A stretch of DNA of 64,000 nt from Knoxdaviesia capensis (GCA_001510575.1 LNGK01000005.1:910466-974465); one strand, 5' to 3'. Shown: positions 31,351-44,045, counted from the stretch's first letter. Program-made: numbers and translations. Notes: generated from the letters alone by a model not told the origin.

Positions 31351-33423
31351 CCGATCAATTGACACGTCTGTCTTTTGTCTTCCACACGCTCGCTCAGAGG
31401 GCTCCACTCACACCAAGATCACCGTCATCTCGGCCCATTGGCGTATCGTTGCGTGTTTGAGCCGTCTGTGTGTTTTCGTTCTTTTTCGAGAGAGAGAGAG
31501 AGAGAACAGTGAAGACGTTGAAAGCCTCTCTCCTTGCTTCCTTTTTCCTCGTTTTTATTTTTCTATCAAAAAAAAGCTCATTCCCATCCACGCACTACGC
31601 ACTTGTCGTCGTCGGCAACACAGCGAGCTCAGTATCTTAGGGTCTGGGGTTGGGGCCGGTCCGACGCCCGTCCAGCTCTTTGGCCGCGAAAGCATGCAAC
31701 TTCCACCACCTCAGCACCCATGGCCACTTGAAATTCACCTGGCCCTTCGAGGTCTTGGCAGACAGCCAGCCAGCCCGCCGCCGCCCGCCCTGTCAGTCCG
31801 TCCCAGCCTTAAGCGAGCAATGAGAGCAAGCTGTTAGCCGACGGCAGACCGGCGGACGATGAACGAAGTGCTGATCTAGAGACACACAGAAGTATCTCTT
31901 CTACGGCCGCTTTCTCTCTCGTGTTTTGTCACAATCTCTCTCTCTCTCTATCTGTCTGTCTCGCGCTCCCTTGGATCCTAGCTCGTTTGCTGCATCGCTT
32001 ACCCAGAATTCCTCGATCGAACAATAGCACAAGTTCCAGGCCTCCTCTCTCTCTCTCTCTCTAAATCGCAGCCTGCGTGTGTGTGTGCGTGCTTCCCTTT
32101 CCTGTACTGTTCAGTATGTATCTCATGGTCTAACCCACGGTCACGTCGCCGACCTATCCCTGCATGCATATCATCGTCGAGCCCACCGTCACATCGCCGA
32201 CCTAAGCATCACTATGTCCTGTACTGTTCTCTCGAGCCAAGTGTCTGTTTTCTCGCTTTTTGTTGTATCTGTGTCCTGTGCTTCGCCTTTTGCCTGCAGC
32301 TCCAAAGTCCAATCCCTTTACCCGGCCCAGCCGCCTTTTCTCCCCCTTTTTTAAATCTTCGGCCTGTTGCGGGCCTGTGTCGACACAACGGCGGTCAGCC
32401 AAAGCGGAAATCTTCAGTACGGTACACTATTCCCACACTCCTCTCTTTTCTGTTTTTTCCCCCCGTATACTATAAACTCCCCTGGCGGAGACTGTGGGCA
32501 CATTTCCGCAACATGGCATGTTTTAGAGCGAAAAAAAAATGGCAAACAAAAAGACAAGACAGGTCTCTCTCGCCTATGCCGGATGGAGCATCCGGCCGTT
32601 CAGAACACGTCCAGGACAGGCATGTCCAGCAGGGAACATGGCTGTAAGAAAACGAAGATGGAGCCAAAGTTTGTCTGTCTTCTGTCAGGGATCATCACGG
32701 CTCCATCGTGGTAGTCAGGGCACAGCTTCTGAAAGCGTCGAGAGAAACAGAAGAGAAAGAAAAAAAGGGCTCGGGAATGCTTTTCCTTCGCTTGTGTCGC
32801 TCGTCGAATCGCAGCAACCGGCGGTTTACTCACTTCCGCCTGACCAACTCTGGTGTACGAGGACCAGAGAGCAGAGCAGCCCTTCCATTTGACTGCGCAT
32901 AAACGACGCTGCTAGACCCGGAGGTATTCGCCTGCCATGTCACCCTGCCCGGCGATATCTCCCACACCCCACCAGTCCGAGCAGGCATACCTTCTTTTCT
33001 TTTACATATTACAACTTCCTGTTTTCTGGTTCTAAAGTCTGGCTTCGTTCCGTCCATCCGCGCGTGAGCACGAAACCAAAGCTTCCGGGATGGCCGTTTC
33101 CTGCTCTACGCTATACCCGCATCAGTTAAGTCCTTGCATTATATCATTATATCTGTGAGCAACACTGCATTTCACCGCTCAACAGTTTTATATTTATATA
33201 ACGGCCCGGACTCTAGCGTTAGGCATGGACTTTCACCGAAGTCAGAGAGCCGTGCCGATCGCCCACCTACGCGCCCATCTGACCCCGGTCCTCTTTGGAA
33301 TTCAAAACATGCGTCCAGAGCGTCGAATCAGGCCGATTGCCTCTCTGTTGGTGTCCAAGAACCCCCAGAAACCCCCCCATTCCTTTATGTTTGTCTCTCT
33401 GTCTTCATCTGTTTGACGTCTCG

Positions 33424-33439
33424 GAGAGAGAGAGAGAGA

Positions 33440-33492
<53 letters not shown>
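33424..33492. repeat. Compound (GA)n-(TG)25 microsatellite
   Basis: Eight GA units, a short TAT spacer, then about 25 uninterrupted TG units: the longest dinucleotide run in the window. Confidence 0.92.
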
Positions 33493-33493
<1 letters not shown>

Positions 33494-34795
33494 ACAACAA
33501 GCCCGAATCCTCCATCGCGTGATGAGAGTATGCTGCACATAACCCGCTGGCAGCCACTGACAGCCCTGTCCGCTGTCCTTCTCCTCGATACTCGGCATAT
33601 GGATCCATGTACATGACAGGATGTGTCCCCCCCCCGCGCATCCGAGGACGGCCGGCTGCTTCAGCCACGCACCACCGCCAAAGCCCCTCCGTTTCCAACC
33701 CGCCGCCGCTTCGGTCCTTTTTTTTGTGTGTTTGTTCTGGGCTCGGACTTCTCGGGTGTGCAGGAACTCTTCGGCCAGACTTAGCTCCTCTGCACACCTG
33801 TATATTCCTTCTGCGCACTTTCTACACACACGACGGGGCGTCCGAGGATGACGTGCACCGGACCAGACGACGGTGGTTCGTTTTTGTTTTTTTTTTTTTC
33901 TTTCCTGCATCGACAGAGGGTCTGAACGTGTCTGCAGAGACTGCAATGCCCGGCCCGGTACCTTGCAGGGAATATCACCGTCATGCCCGGATTTGATTTA
34001 TGCCAACCTGGCCAACACTGCCCTCCCCGGGGGTATTGTGCCTTGGACCGCTCGGTGTATTTGAAAGAGGAGTCGAAACAAACTAGACTCAATCGGTGCG
34101 GAATGCGGTTTTTGCTTGTGGACCGCATTTTGGCCACTGTTTTGGCCTGGCTGGTGGGCATATCCTGGGTTTCATGGGCGCGCGTTCACAGCGGCCGGTC
34201 CTGGTCGTCAGTCTCGGCTGGGTGATCCCCCAAGAGGGGACGGAATGAACGAATAGCCTGGATATCTCCGTGGCGGTATGTTGGTGGGTCCTCTGTAGTC
34301 GAACTGTGCCTTTCGACCTCGTGTTTGGGTCACAGACTCTCCTGGAGCCCTGAGAGGGGAGGGGGAGAGGGAGAGAGAGAGGGAGAAAGAGAGAGAGGAG
34401 AGGCAGGCTCGAGTCGACCGCACGGCTGCTGCTCTCACAGCTCGGCCCGGCACTTTGTTGCCCCCCGGTGTCCGTGTAGTAGTATGTAATCTTACATCCA
34501 TTATGTATGTCCACACAGCAAGGCGTCGTCAGGCCGCCACCTGAAGGCGGGACCAGAATTCCCCCCCGGCCAAGCACAACGAAAGGCGTTGTCTCCACCA
34601 AAGAACTCTCTGTTGTTTTCCGCCTCCCCCAGAACACACATCCGACTGTCTCTTGTGTTTCGTGGCACATATCCCGCTCCCTAACCCCGTTACAGAAAAC
34701 TCTCCCCGTCTTATCACACGCACTCTATACTACATACTATGTATAGTATATGAACACGTCGTATGAAGAGTCGGCATGCCGACGGTTCTCATTCA

Positions 34796-34818
34796 CCCCC
34801 CCCCCCCCCCACCCCCCC
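34796..34818. repeat. Poly-C homopolymer
   Basis: Fifteen C, one A, then seven C. Confidence 0.9.
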
Positions 34819-36320
34819 GCCCTTCCCCGCCGGAACAGGTTCATAATCGATCAATCTAAACCAGTTTCCATCTCTCTCTCCCTGTGAAAAATATGACACG
34901 TAGCTTTTGACGTGACCTGAACCTCCTAGGGCATATTGTCACCTTCTGGCCCTTTTTTCGTGGGGAATGAGTGGTACAGAGTACAGTAATTTGGGGGGAA
35001 ATAAAGTCCTCTATGTATATAAGTGCTTGACGAGAACGAGGCATTTACGAGGTTGTAACGCAGGGACATCCGAAGGAAGCCCGGCGGTTGGGGTTTGTGT
35101 GGTGCGATGCGTTGGTATTGATAGGGTTGTGGCTAGGGTTATGTTGGTTGGCGCGGCCTGCGTCCCAACTGCTCGGAAGTGGAATGTGTCGTAGGCGGTC
35201 TTTCTCGTTTTACATATTCCCCCTCTGCAAAGTGTCCCCTCCAGGTGCAACGTTCGACGTTCGACGCGTAGTGCCTCCGCAACCGAGAAACCACCGCCGC
35301 AGAGCCGAAGACAACCCTCCAGAATGCCACGAGGAGTCACGAACACATCAAACGGACCATATCCCACACCAGACATCACATATACACGAACATGAAACCT
35401 CCAGGAAGGAGAGAGAGTGTGGTGAGAAGAAAAAGAAAAAAAGGGGGACCATATACTCATTCGAAAGAGACCGCAAAAAGACACACACAACACCGCATCA
35501 CCCCCGCCCCAAATACCAGCAAAGAAGCAGCAAAAGTAGCAACACGCCCACATCAGGGGGAGAGAGGTTCACCAAGAAAAAAAGACCAGAAACAAAAAGT
35601 TTACGTGAAAAGGATCACACGAACCCAAAAAAGAAAGAACCCACCCCAAAATGTTCCCGCTTAACCCCTCCAGAAAATGAAAACCTGCACCGAAAACAAG
35701 AGTCAGCAAAAACAAGGAGGAAGAACAAGTAGAAAAAAACACAGACCAAAAAGAAAATAGAAGAGAGAAGAGAGGAACGAAGAAGGGGAACCTGAGGACA
35801 TCAAGAAAAGAGAAGATCTCCGTAACGACCCATGAAAAGTTATGTCCGACCAGAAGGTTGAAGAAAACCCCGAAAACGCTGGAAAATGGATGAAAAGAAA
35901 AACAAAAAATGACGGTTGGGGAGTTCTGTCCGGTTCGGGAATGCCTCAGCTCAAGAGAGTCGGAAGGGGCGTGAACAGGAGGAGACAGCTGAGAAACTCC
36001 TAGAACTCGAGATATCGCAAGACCAGCAACAAAACACCCGCGCCGAATGAGGAAGAAATGCCCATAATGTGGTGATAGAGAGAAAGAAAGCACCCAAAAA
36101 AGGAGACATGAACAAAAGAACCGAAAACAGGACTCCATCGCTTGTCCAAGGTACGCTTGCTATGTATCAAAAACCCAACCAAAAGACCGAAAAGAAAAGA
36201 ATAATAAAAAAAAAAGGTTAAAACAGCAAGAAGAAGGTGAAGAAAGGAGAAAACCTCCCAGAACGACTCCCAACGACTCCCACCGACTCCCAACGACAGC
36301 ATGACAAGCAGTGCGGCCAG

Positions 36321-38108
36321 TTACGGCCACACCTCGACCACGCGCCACCCGGCAACAACCGAACCGCCGTCGTTCGGCGCCAGCGGCGGCGGTGACTGCG
36401 CGGCGTCGCCGACGTACGTGTACACCCAGCGCCGCGCGCGCCGCGGATCCGACAGGTCGACGCGGTCGAGCTCGCGCGGCACCAGCACCACCACGCGGAA
36501 GTTGCGCCGCGCCACCTCGTCGTGCAGGTCGGTGACCGCCTGGCCCAGCCCCAAGCCCGGCCCGCCGGGCCCCAGCGCGATCGGCTGCCCCGGCGGCGGG
36601 TTGCGGAAGGTGCCGCGCATCAGCGGCTGCATGTTGCCAAAGTGCGCTGTGATCTCGCGGCTCCAGCTCCATTCGTGCACTTGCATGCCCGCCGGTCCTG
36701 GACCGCCGCTGTTGTTGTTGCTGCTGCTGCCGCCCGCGTCGCTGCTGTCGTAGTCGCCGCCGCCGGTGGTGGTGGTTGCCGAGGGATCGCCGAATCCCGG
36801 CCCGTCTTCGTCCCCCGTGTGGTCGACAATGCGCATGCGGCCAATCAGGGAATCGCGCACGGCCTCGGCCTCGGGCGTCGGGTCGTCCATGTCCGGGCCG
36901 AGAATGTACGATGCGCCGCGCACGCGCCACTGGGTCTTGGACAGCTCGGCCCACAGCACCAGCTCGAACGGCGCGCCGCCGCCACTCACCATCAGCGGCT
37001 CGCCAGCGCCGGACGGGCCGGGCGGTGGAGATGTGGTGGTTGAGGCAGATTGACGCCGGCCGCCACCGATGATAGGGGTGGCCGAGGCGGATGACATCGA
37101 AGAAGGCGCAGTGTCGACGATCTCCCACGCCTTCTCCATGCGCGCGTCGGTGGTGATGGTCAGCAGGTCGCTTTCGAACACGGCGGGATTTCGCGGGGCC
37201 GGGTTATCGAGGTTCTTGGGTAATGATGCCCACATGCCGCGGAACACCACTGTGCGGGCGCGGGGGAGGATGCCTTCCGAGCCGGACGATGCACGGATAT
37301 ATTCAGGAACAGCACTGGCGGAATCGACTCGGTGTAAAGTGGTCAGGGCCATGGTTGGCAGGCCCATCCGCGTGATGTGGGCCATGAAGTCGTCACGCCA
37401 CGGCGCAGGTGGGAACATTGATGGTTGTGGAGGCGGTTTGGGGGGTTCTCCGCGCTCTGGAGGTCGTCGGGTCATCCCGGCAACGAAAACCGAGCGTGTT
37501 CCGGGGGGTGGAACACCAGAGTATCCGCCACCACCGCTGCTCCCTACACCACCGGGGCCACCGCCGGGCGACACACTCCCGGGGCCGCCGTAGCCGCTCA
37601 TGCCACCGCCTGGGCGGCCGGGAAGGCCGTCGGCCGAGTGCATGCTGCCGGACGGAAGAAGTAAACTGGGGCCCCCGTTCGCCGGCGGCAGCTGGAAGTG
37701 AAACGGATAACGGTCGGTCTGTAGCACGCGCTTCGAACTGTCGGCACCGGCAGGCGGGGCCTTGGGATGGCTCGGGTGGTGGTTATGGCTGCCGTTTACC
37801 AGGTAGAAGCGCCAGCGGAAGTCGTTGGGCTTGGTGCAGGTGGCCTTGCCGCGCCACGGGCAGTTGAGCTTCTTGGAGGTGGTGCGGCGCGCGCCGGTGG
37901 ATTTGGACTTGCCGCGTGGCCCCCGATCGCACAACACCTGGTAGTGGTGGTATTGGCCGTTGCGGCGGTTCGAGGCGTTGCGGGCAATGACCATGAAGCC
38001 GTGGAGATAGGCCCAGTCGTTGAGGGCCTTCATGAGGAGTTCGACAGTGTCGAAAAGCCCCATGTCGGGAGGGAGCGGGAACTCCGCTTCGCCCTCTTGC
38101 GCTTCCAT
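36321..38108 (-). CDS. Fusion: FAR1-type zinc DNA-binding domain plus Alr4036/PNPOx-type FMN-binding domain
   Basis: One uninterrupted frame of 595 residues from ATG (MEAQEGEAEFPLPPDMG), in the expected position after a C/T-rich leader. Residues about 18-112 match a FAR1/WRKY-GCM1 zinc domain: a helix (FDTVELLMKALNDWAYLHGF), VLCDRG with C60, LNCPW with C83, and GSHNHHP with H108 and H110, so a C-X22-C-X24-H-X-H set. Residues 113-230 are a Gly/Pro/Ser linker without stops. Residues about 232-595 read as the pyridoxamine-phosphate-oxidase-like Alr4036 family: APWRDDFMAHITRMGLP, ARTVVFRGMWASLP, ESDLLTITTDARMEKAWEI, ELVLWAELSKTQWRVRG, WSWSREITAHFGNMQPLMRGTF, FRVVVLVPRELDRVDLSDP and a final WRVVEVWP. 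Family members bind FMN. I infer a nuclear or DNA-associated flavoprotein. An internal Met at about residue 227 could start a stand-alone PNPOx protein, but nothing breaks the frame. Confidence 0.85.
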   Translation of the reverse strand: MEAQEGEAEFPLPPDMGLFDTVELLMKALNDWAYLHGFMVIARNASNRRNGQYHHYQVLCDRGPRGKSKSTGARRTTSKKLNCPWRGKATCTKPNDFRWRFYLVNGSHNHHPSHPKAPPAGADSSKRVLQTDRYPFHFQLPPANGGPSLLLPSGSMHSADGLPGRPGGGMSGYGGPGSVSPGGGPGGVGSSGGGGYSGVPPPGTRSVFVAGMTRRPPERGEPPKPPPQPSMFPPAPWRDDFMAHITRMGLPTMALTTLHRVDSASAVPEYIRASSGSEGILPRARTVVFRGMWASLPKNLDNPAPRNPAVFESDLLTITTDARMEKAWEIVDTAPSSMSSASATPIIGGGRRQSASTTTSPPPGPSGAGEPLMVSGGGAPFELVLWAELSKTQWRVRGASYILGPDMDDPTPEAEAVRDSLIGRMRIVDHTGDEDGPGFGDPSATTTTGGGDYDSSDAGGSSSNNNSGGPGPAGMQVHEWSWSREITAHFGNMQPLMRGTFRNPPPGQPIALGPGGPGLGLGQAVTDLHDEVARRNFRVVVLVPRELDRVDLSDPRRARRWVYTYVGDAAQSPPPLAPNDGGSVVAGWRVVEVWP

Positions 38109-39095
38109 CGAATACGGACGGAAAAGGGCCGCGAAGAGAAAGGAAAAGAAGAGAAGAAGAAGAAGAAGAATGGAAGAAAATGAAAAATGTCGGGAATCGG
38201 AAATAGCCTTTTGACTAATAGACCTGAAGATTCGATGAGAAGGAAGATTAAAAGAGTCCAGGCCGACACTGCAAATTTTGACGGTCAGTGTTCGTGGTGA
38301 CAGATTTGCGATTCGGTGATTTTGCAGGTGGAGCCCGAGCAAAGTCACAAGACTGGGTTGAAGCAGGGAAGGAAGGAGCAGCCCCAACTCTTCACGAGGA
38401 AGGAGCGGACTTAGGGTTTTACCCTCAACGAGCGCCGACGGTCGGATGATCGGCTAGCGAACAAAGCAAAGGGTCAGGGAATGGAAGATTGGAAGAAGAA
38501 AAGAAGAGAGAAAATAAGAAAGGGAAGACAAATGTGTGGGATGTGTGTGTGGCCTGGTTAGACATTCACTACTGTGAAGACTGTGTAGCCGCCGCCGGGC
38601 AAATCAGAGGCTCCCTGGTTCACGATGGAGCGCGCTCTGAAATTGGATGGGACTCCGATCTCGCATACACACAGCAGAGACACAGACACAAAAAAGGGGG
38701 GACTCTCTTCAACTCCTCTCTCACTCTCTCGTCACTTCACTTCTCCTCTCCTGTCCTCTCTCACGCAGCCTCGCTCGTGGGCTGGTGTAGTCCGGTGTGC
38801 TCGCCTCAATGTCGACCGGCGGGGATTTCTCTCTCAGCAGATTCGGTGTTTTTTTTCTCGGTCTCTCTCACGCTCTCTGACACAAAAAGACACCCGCATA
38901 CAGACGGGTGCGGTGACTCAAGGTAAGTCTGTTGTGAGACTTACTGTCTCTCTCTCCCAGCCTCTCCGGACGGGAAGATGATTGTCGTCGATGGGATCAG
39001 GATGTTCGGCAACGGGTGATACTTCTTGTGTGTGCGGTCTTTTTCTCTACACCGGCAAGTGATGAGGGTTGTGAAATTTTTTTATTTTATTTTTT

Positions 39096-39120
39096 GGTTT
39101 GGTTTGGTTTGGTTTGGTTG
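39096..39120. repeat. (GGTTT)n pentanucleotide repeat
   Basis: Five near-perfect GGTTT units after a T-rich tract. Confidence 0.85.
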
Positions 39121-40521
39121 GGACCTTTGAGTTGTCCGGTCCTTGTGGTGTCTTCAAAAATGGGTGTCTCCGCGGCTCTTGGCTTAGCTGGGCGGCGTGT
39201 GCAGTGACAAGTGAAAAAAAGACAGTGAGCGACACGGCCAGGAGTATGAATCCAGAAAACCGGGAACAATTATATAAAAAAAGCGGGGAAGCAAACAGAG
39301 ACAAATGACAGTTCAGGGAAAGAGAAAAGAAGAAGAAAAAAAAAGAAACCCGATGGAACAGGATAATAGATAGAAGGAAACGGAAAAGAGAATCTGATAT
39401 TGGATAGGAAGACAACAGAAAAAAAAGGAAGGAATATAGATATGGTGGGATAACAAGATGAGATAAATATCAAGTTGCAAATAGCCGACCTTGGCGAGAA
39501 TAAATAAATAAATAAAATAAGGAAAAATAACCCCCAAGAGAAGATAAAATAAAATAAAAAACGAGGGCAACCCGCAAGTCTGGTAGGCGACAAGGCAGCC
39601 AGCAATAAAAAACGGACCAGAACGAGAAGGGGGGGGGAAGGGATGACAGAAAAGAGGAGGATATTATTCGACGAGTCGGTGTGAATAAACGAGTGGAGGA
39701 AGCGGTTTTGTGTGTGTGTGAGAGAGTGGTGTGAGTGTGTGGGCGCGCGCAGACAGGCAAGGTGAATAAGAGATATCAGAAAAAGAAATAAGAAAAAAAT
39801 CCAGAATGGGAAAACCAGAGAGGTGTGTGTGGTGGGCGGCAGGTGGTGAGAAGAGAGAGAAAGAAAAAAAAAACCAAAGAACCTCATGCAGATGGGAGAG
39901 TTCTAGACTTTGATTGGTTCTATAGACTCGGCTTTTTAGGGGTGTGTTCAAGTTACAGGGTTGCGTCGGCGCAGAAAAGGAAAAAAAAAAAACAGAGAGG
40001 GAGGGCAAAAAGGACAGGTTCTATATAAGGGTCTAGACCTCTTCCCCTCAAAAGCATGAAATTACACGTATATACAAGAGCGGTATACTTGTATACAACA
40101 GCGGGTGGGAGGACCTTGGAACAGTGTGAAGAGGGAAAACAGGAAGAGTGGCACACGGGCGGAAAAAAGGAGGATAAAAGATAAAAAGGAGAAGAGAAGA
40201 GAAGAGACGAGAAGGAAAATGAAAGAGAGGAAGGGGGAAGACGAGAGAAAGACAGGACTGAGACGAGAAGAAAGCGGAGCGCAGGAACATGGCATGAGGG
40301 TTAACACGATGAGACGAGGCCAGCAAGAAAGCGAGGAAGGGGCAGGAAAAAAGGAACAGATTGGGAAGTATCACCCACCACGCAAAAGTCTCCTTCATAA
40401 AAATGGGGGGAAAAGAGAAAGAGGGCCGTCAGACTAATTGGCGTTTCTTTCGGTAAGTCTTTCTCCCTCACGATAATTTGGGAAAAGCACGCGCTTCTAC
40501 GGAGAAAGGACCCGAAATAAT

Positions 40522-40549
40522 GGGGGGGGNGGGGGGGGGGGGGGGGGGG
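40522..40549. repeat. Poly-G run with one undetermined base
   Basis: Eight G, one N at 40530, then nineteen G. The N shows that the assembly was unsure of the length or content. Confidence 0.9.
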
Positions 40550-40593
40550 CAAACACGCAGAGAGAGGAGCCAGAGCCAGAGTCGGAGAGAAAG

Positions 40594-40596
<3 letters not shown>

Positions 40597-40634
<38 letters not shown>
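40597..40634. repeat. (GA)n microsatellite
   Basis: About 19 uninterrupted GA units. Confidence 0.92.
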
Positions 40635-40640
<6 letters not shown>

Positions 40641-43111
40641 GGAAGAGCAGGTGGCTGGATGCAGAACCCTAACCCTTACCGGCGCGAGAGGTCACGAGAG
40701 CCATGCAAGTGATCTGTGCGTGCGGTCTGGATCGATCTGACAGGCTTGGGGCCCTTTTGTGTTCCTTTTTCTTTTGGCGGCTGTTTGTTCTGCCGTGTAT
40801 GGTCGGTTGGGTTTTCCTTGTGCCGCCGCGCTATCTCGCTTTTCTTACGGTCTGGGTGTCGATGGACCGCTGCGACAACCAACGGGCTAGGCCAGATACA
40901 GCGCGAGCGGTGTGCGTCGCTGCGGTGCTGATGCTTGTTTTTGTTCCTCTCTCTTTTTTTTTTTTCTTTCTCTCTTTCTGGCGGTTCCACTGACGGGGGG
41001 GAAACAGGCCCTCAATTTCCCCTCTGGGGTGGGATTTTTAGGTATTTTTTTTTTTCCTGTTATAACCACCACCACCGCAATATAACAACTCTTTTACTCT
41101 TTTTTTTTTATGCAGGCTGAAAAATTCCGCCCCAGCAGGCCAACCAAAAAAGGTCTAGAACACGGCCCATCTTCGTGGGCGACAGGACCGACAGGCATTA
41201 AGATTTGAAGGCCCGAGAAAAAAAGAACCAGTCTGGATGACTAACCCCACCCCACACTTTTTGGCCATCGCAAAATCCAATAGTGCTAGCAATAGCGCCC
41301 TGTTGCCGTTTAGGGAGGCGGCCTAATGCAGCGCTTACAGGTGCAACGGACAACCAGACTGGTGGTACCTAACTCGTAAAAGCATTGCGTGGAGTGAATA
41401 ATCCTTTCTGTCAAGGCTGATCAGTATTGGGGGCACCAGCACTCCACCGGCTGTTCGTATGTAATATGCAATAATGGAGGGTGCAATTTTATATTCGGGG
41501 CCCAGCCACTCTCGAGATTCCAGACATCGTGAGATTTGGCTTATTTCCTTTTGGATTTACTGGTATTTTTCTTCTAATCTGAATCCGAATCCTTTTCTTT
41601 TCGCTGCTCTATGTCTCTGCCTCATTCCTCCCCCAGTCATATAAAATCCTCCCCACACCTCTCTCATTCATATCCGTGGACATGCTGTTTCCCCGTGTTT
41701 CCCCCCCTCTCCCCTCCTGTATGTAACACGCTGCCGGATATCTAACGTACATACTTTTTTTCTCTGCAGATCTACCGTCTTGGCATTGAACCTGCACAGC
41801 CTCTCGAACGTCAAACACTCTTGAAAAGGAGAGACGAAAAAAAGAAAAGAAGAGGGAAACGAGGCCGAGCACACACGCACACAAAACAAACCTATTTCCC
41901 GCCCCCGTCATTTTCCTTCTTCGTTTATTTGACGACCAAATAAGTCGGCAAATACGGTCTCTAACCCAGTTTGGAGGGGCCGGACATCATCTGGGGTTTT
42001 TTTTAGTCTAGACCTTTTCAAGGGGATGCAAAATACAAGTCTGAAATCACACACACACACATAGAAGCAGGAGGTGTGCTCCTTCTTCGCCTGGTGGGTC
42101 AGTCAGTCACTGTGGTCTTTTTCCAAACGTGGACTTTAATAGGGGAGGTGAAAAGAGAGAGAAAAAAAAAACCACACGACGACCCCAGAAGCCATCATCG
42201 CGGTGATTCGAAGTAGCGGTTGTCAGAAATATCATTGAATCAACGTGCCGCGAGTCGAACTCACTAGTCTCTTGGGGTTCGAAATACGTACACATAACCA
42301 CGATATATGAAGCATTCACCAAAAAAAAAAAAAACATGTCGGTAGTCCAGGAAGGAGCGACCGCTGGTGGCAGGGGATCAAGAGTTGGGAAAGAGCGATT
42401 AGGGCGGAGCAAGTTCAAGTGGTAAGGGAAGGAGGGGTTTTCCTCATTCCGAAATCCCTCTCTGTTCTGGACCTTCCGTCGACTACTGCTTTTTTTCATG
42501 TTCTGCCCGTTTAGTCCTCCTTTCGTCGGTGACCCGATATGTCACAATCCTGCTCTTCTCCGGCCAGCTGAACCCATCATGCCACTGGCAAGTGCTTGCT
42601 GTGTGTACTCGGGCCCATGTCATGGCACGATAATACCACCAGACGGGTGAAAAAGCGAAAACCCGCTCGCCCATTTCCGGTATCCCCTGCGCTTTCGTAT
42701 TGTAAGCGACCAACACTGACTCACCGCGCCAGGCGCATCGTGAACTCTTTTTATTGCCTTTTTTCCCTTTTCCCTTTTTCCTTTTTTTTTTTCTTGGGGT
42801 TTTTTCTTGGGGGGTTTTTTTCTGTGCTGCCTGCTCTCCTCTTCTTCTTACCCACCCCGTTCAGCCAAGCCTACCTACTGTTGCACCCAATACTGGTCCT
42901 TTCCCCCCGTTTCCATCCAAGTGCCACTCTCGCCCCCCCTTTTTATTATTATGATTTATTTTATCTTTTTAGGGTTGGCCCGTTGTTGCCCGGTTTGCTA
43001 CGACTACCTCGTCCAGACACACCTTCACGCAACTGTCCTTTGATCGTGGAATCCGGTGTTCTGGGTCGCTGGGATTTCTTCTTCTTTCCTTTCTTTCCGC
43101 TTCTGACTCTG

Positions 43112-43134
43112 ACACACACACACACACACACACG
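43112..43134. repeat. (AC)n microsatellite
   Basis: About 11 AC units followed by GCGC. Confidence 0.9.
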
Positions 43135-43825
43135 CGCATATGCCCCGATCTGGATCTGGTCTCCCCCCCTTTTTTTATTTTTTTATTTTATTTTTATTTT
43201 ATTTTTTTTTTATTTTTTATTTTTGCTTTTGTGTTGTTTTGCGGTTCCTTCTCGTGCCGGGGAGCATCGCGGAAATTTGCAAGTGTGCGTCTGGCCAGAC
43301 CCCGAGTCTACCAACAAGTGCGCGTGCGTAGGGGGCCGCGGAAACCTCTTCAGCTCGCCTGTTTTTGGGAAGCCGGGCCGCACCTGAGAGCCAGCAGCTG
43401 TTTGATGGACTTCGTCAGCCACCAACATCCCGATTGAGCAACACTTGGGGCTGACCCCCGATCCTGCAGGCTCGCCCATCTGCTGATGGGAAGATGGGAT
43501 GTTCCTCCGCCCGAAGAAAAGAATTCCCGTGGCTGCTGTGCACATGTGAGGCATCATCCCTATCTGCTGCTGCCCTGTTGCATGTGGCTTTATCTTTCGA
43601 TGCCGGGGTTCACCAGCCGCATGCGTGATGGCCTGTCTGCACACAGTCTAGCTGGCTGGTTTGGGCGGCAGCTGAGCCATTGGCTGAGCAGTGTCTTTTT
43701 TCTTTTTCGAAGAGGGAAAAAAGAAGACCACACTCATTTCAGTGCTGGTATCTCCATTGGGACAGCGAGCACAACACCTGTGTCGCGACGAGACCGCCCA
43801 ATGTCTCAGCACGAGGCATGAGGAC

Positions 43826-43845
43826 GGGGGGGGGGGGGGGGGGGG
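43826..43845. repeat. Poly-G homopolymer (20 G)
   Basis: Twenty consecutive G on the plus strand. Confidence 0.92.
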
Positions 43846-44001
43846 CTAGATCCAGAAGCCCGTTCGTCGTGAACGCATTGTGCATTCCGGAGATACACGC
43901 ATCGATCTGGCCAAAAGGCCGGGAACCTGCGATACGGATCCCACGCACCCTGACGAAAGGGGGGAACCAGGAACGACGTCCGAGAACGCGGGCCGGAGAG
44001 A

Positions 44002-44044
<43 letters not shown>

Positions 44045-44045
44045 T
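44002..44045. repeat. Compound (CT)n-(GT)n microsatellite
   Basis: About 13 CT units followed by about 9 GT units. Confidence 0.92.

Larger units (their letters stand above)
28655..36320. other. 7.7-kb region without a supportable gene
   Basis: On the minus strand 28660-29700 is rich in C and T and fits a long leader/promoter of the gene at 27434-28654. Further on are AG, CT and TG microsatellites, a C15 homopolymer at 34796, and an imperfect palindrome at 34726-34750. From about 35230 to 36280 the plus strand is strikingly A/C/G-rich and T-poor, giving Lys/Arg/Pro frames that I consider compositional; it lies just past the 3' end of the FAR1-PNPOx gene. Nothing here has the motif content of a protein. 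Confidence 0.45.

Noticed and set aside
35088..35732. Plus-strand 214-codon Lys/Arg/Pro-rich frame
   Set aside because: It follows from the T-poor composition of the region; no motif, no start context.
39270..39887. Minus-strand Phe/Leu/Ser-rich frame of 205 codons resembling a membrane protein
   Set aside because: It comes from a C/T-rich leader tract upstream of the FAR1-PNPOx gene.
42236..42306. Second tRNA-like stretch on the minus strand (GAGTTCGACTC box)
   Set aside because: The acceptor stem pairs over only about four bases and the T stem is mismatched; weaker than the one at 20765.
42596..43387. Plus-strand 263-codon Phe/Leu-rich frame
   Set aside because: Compositional: T- and C-rich tracts and an AC microsatellite; no signal of selection.
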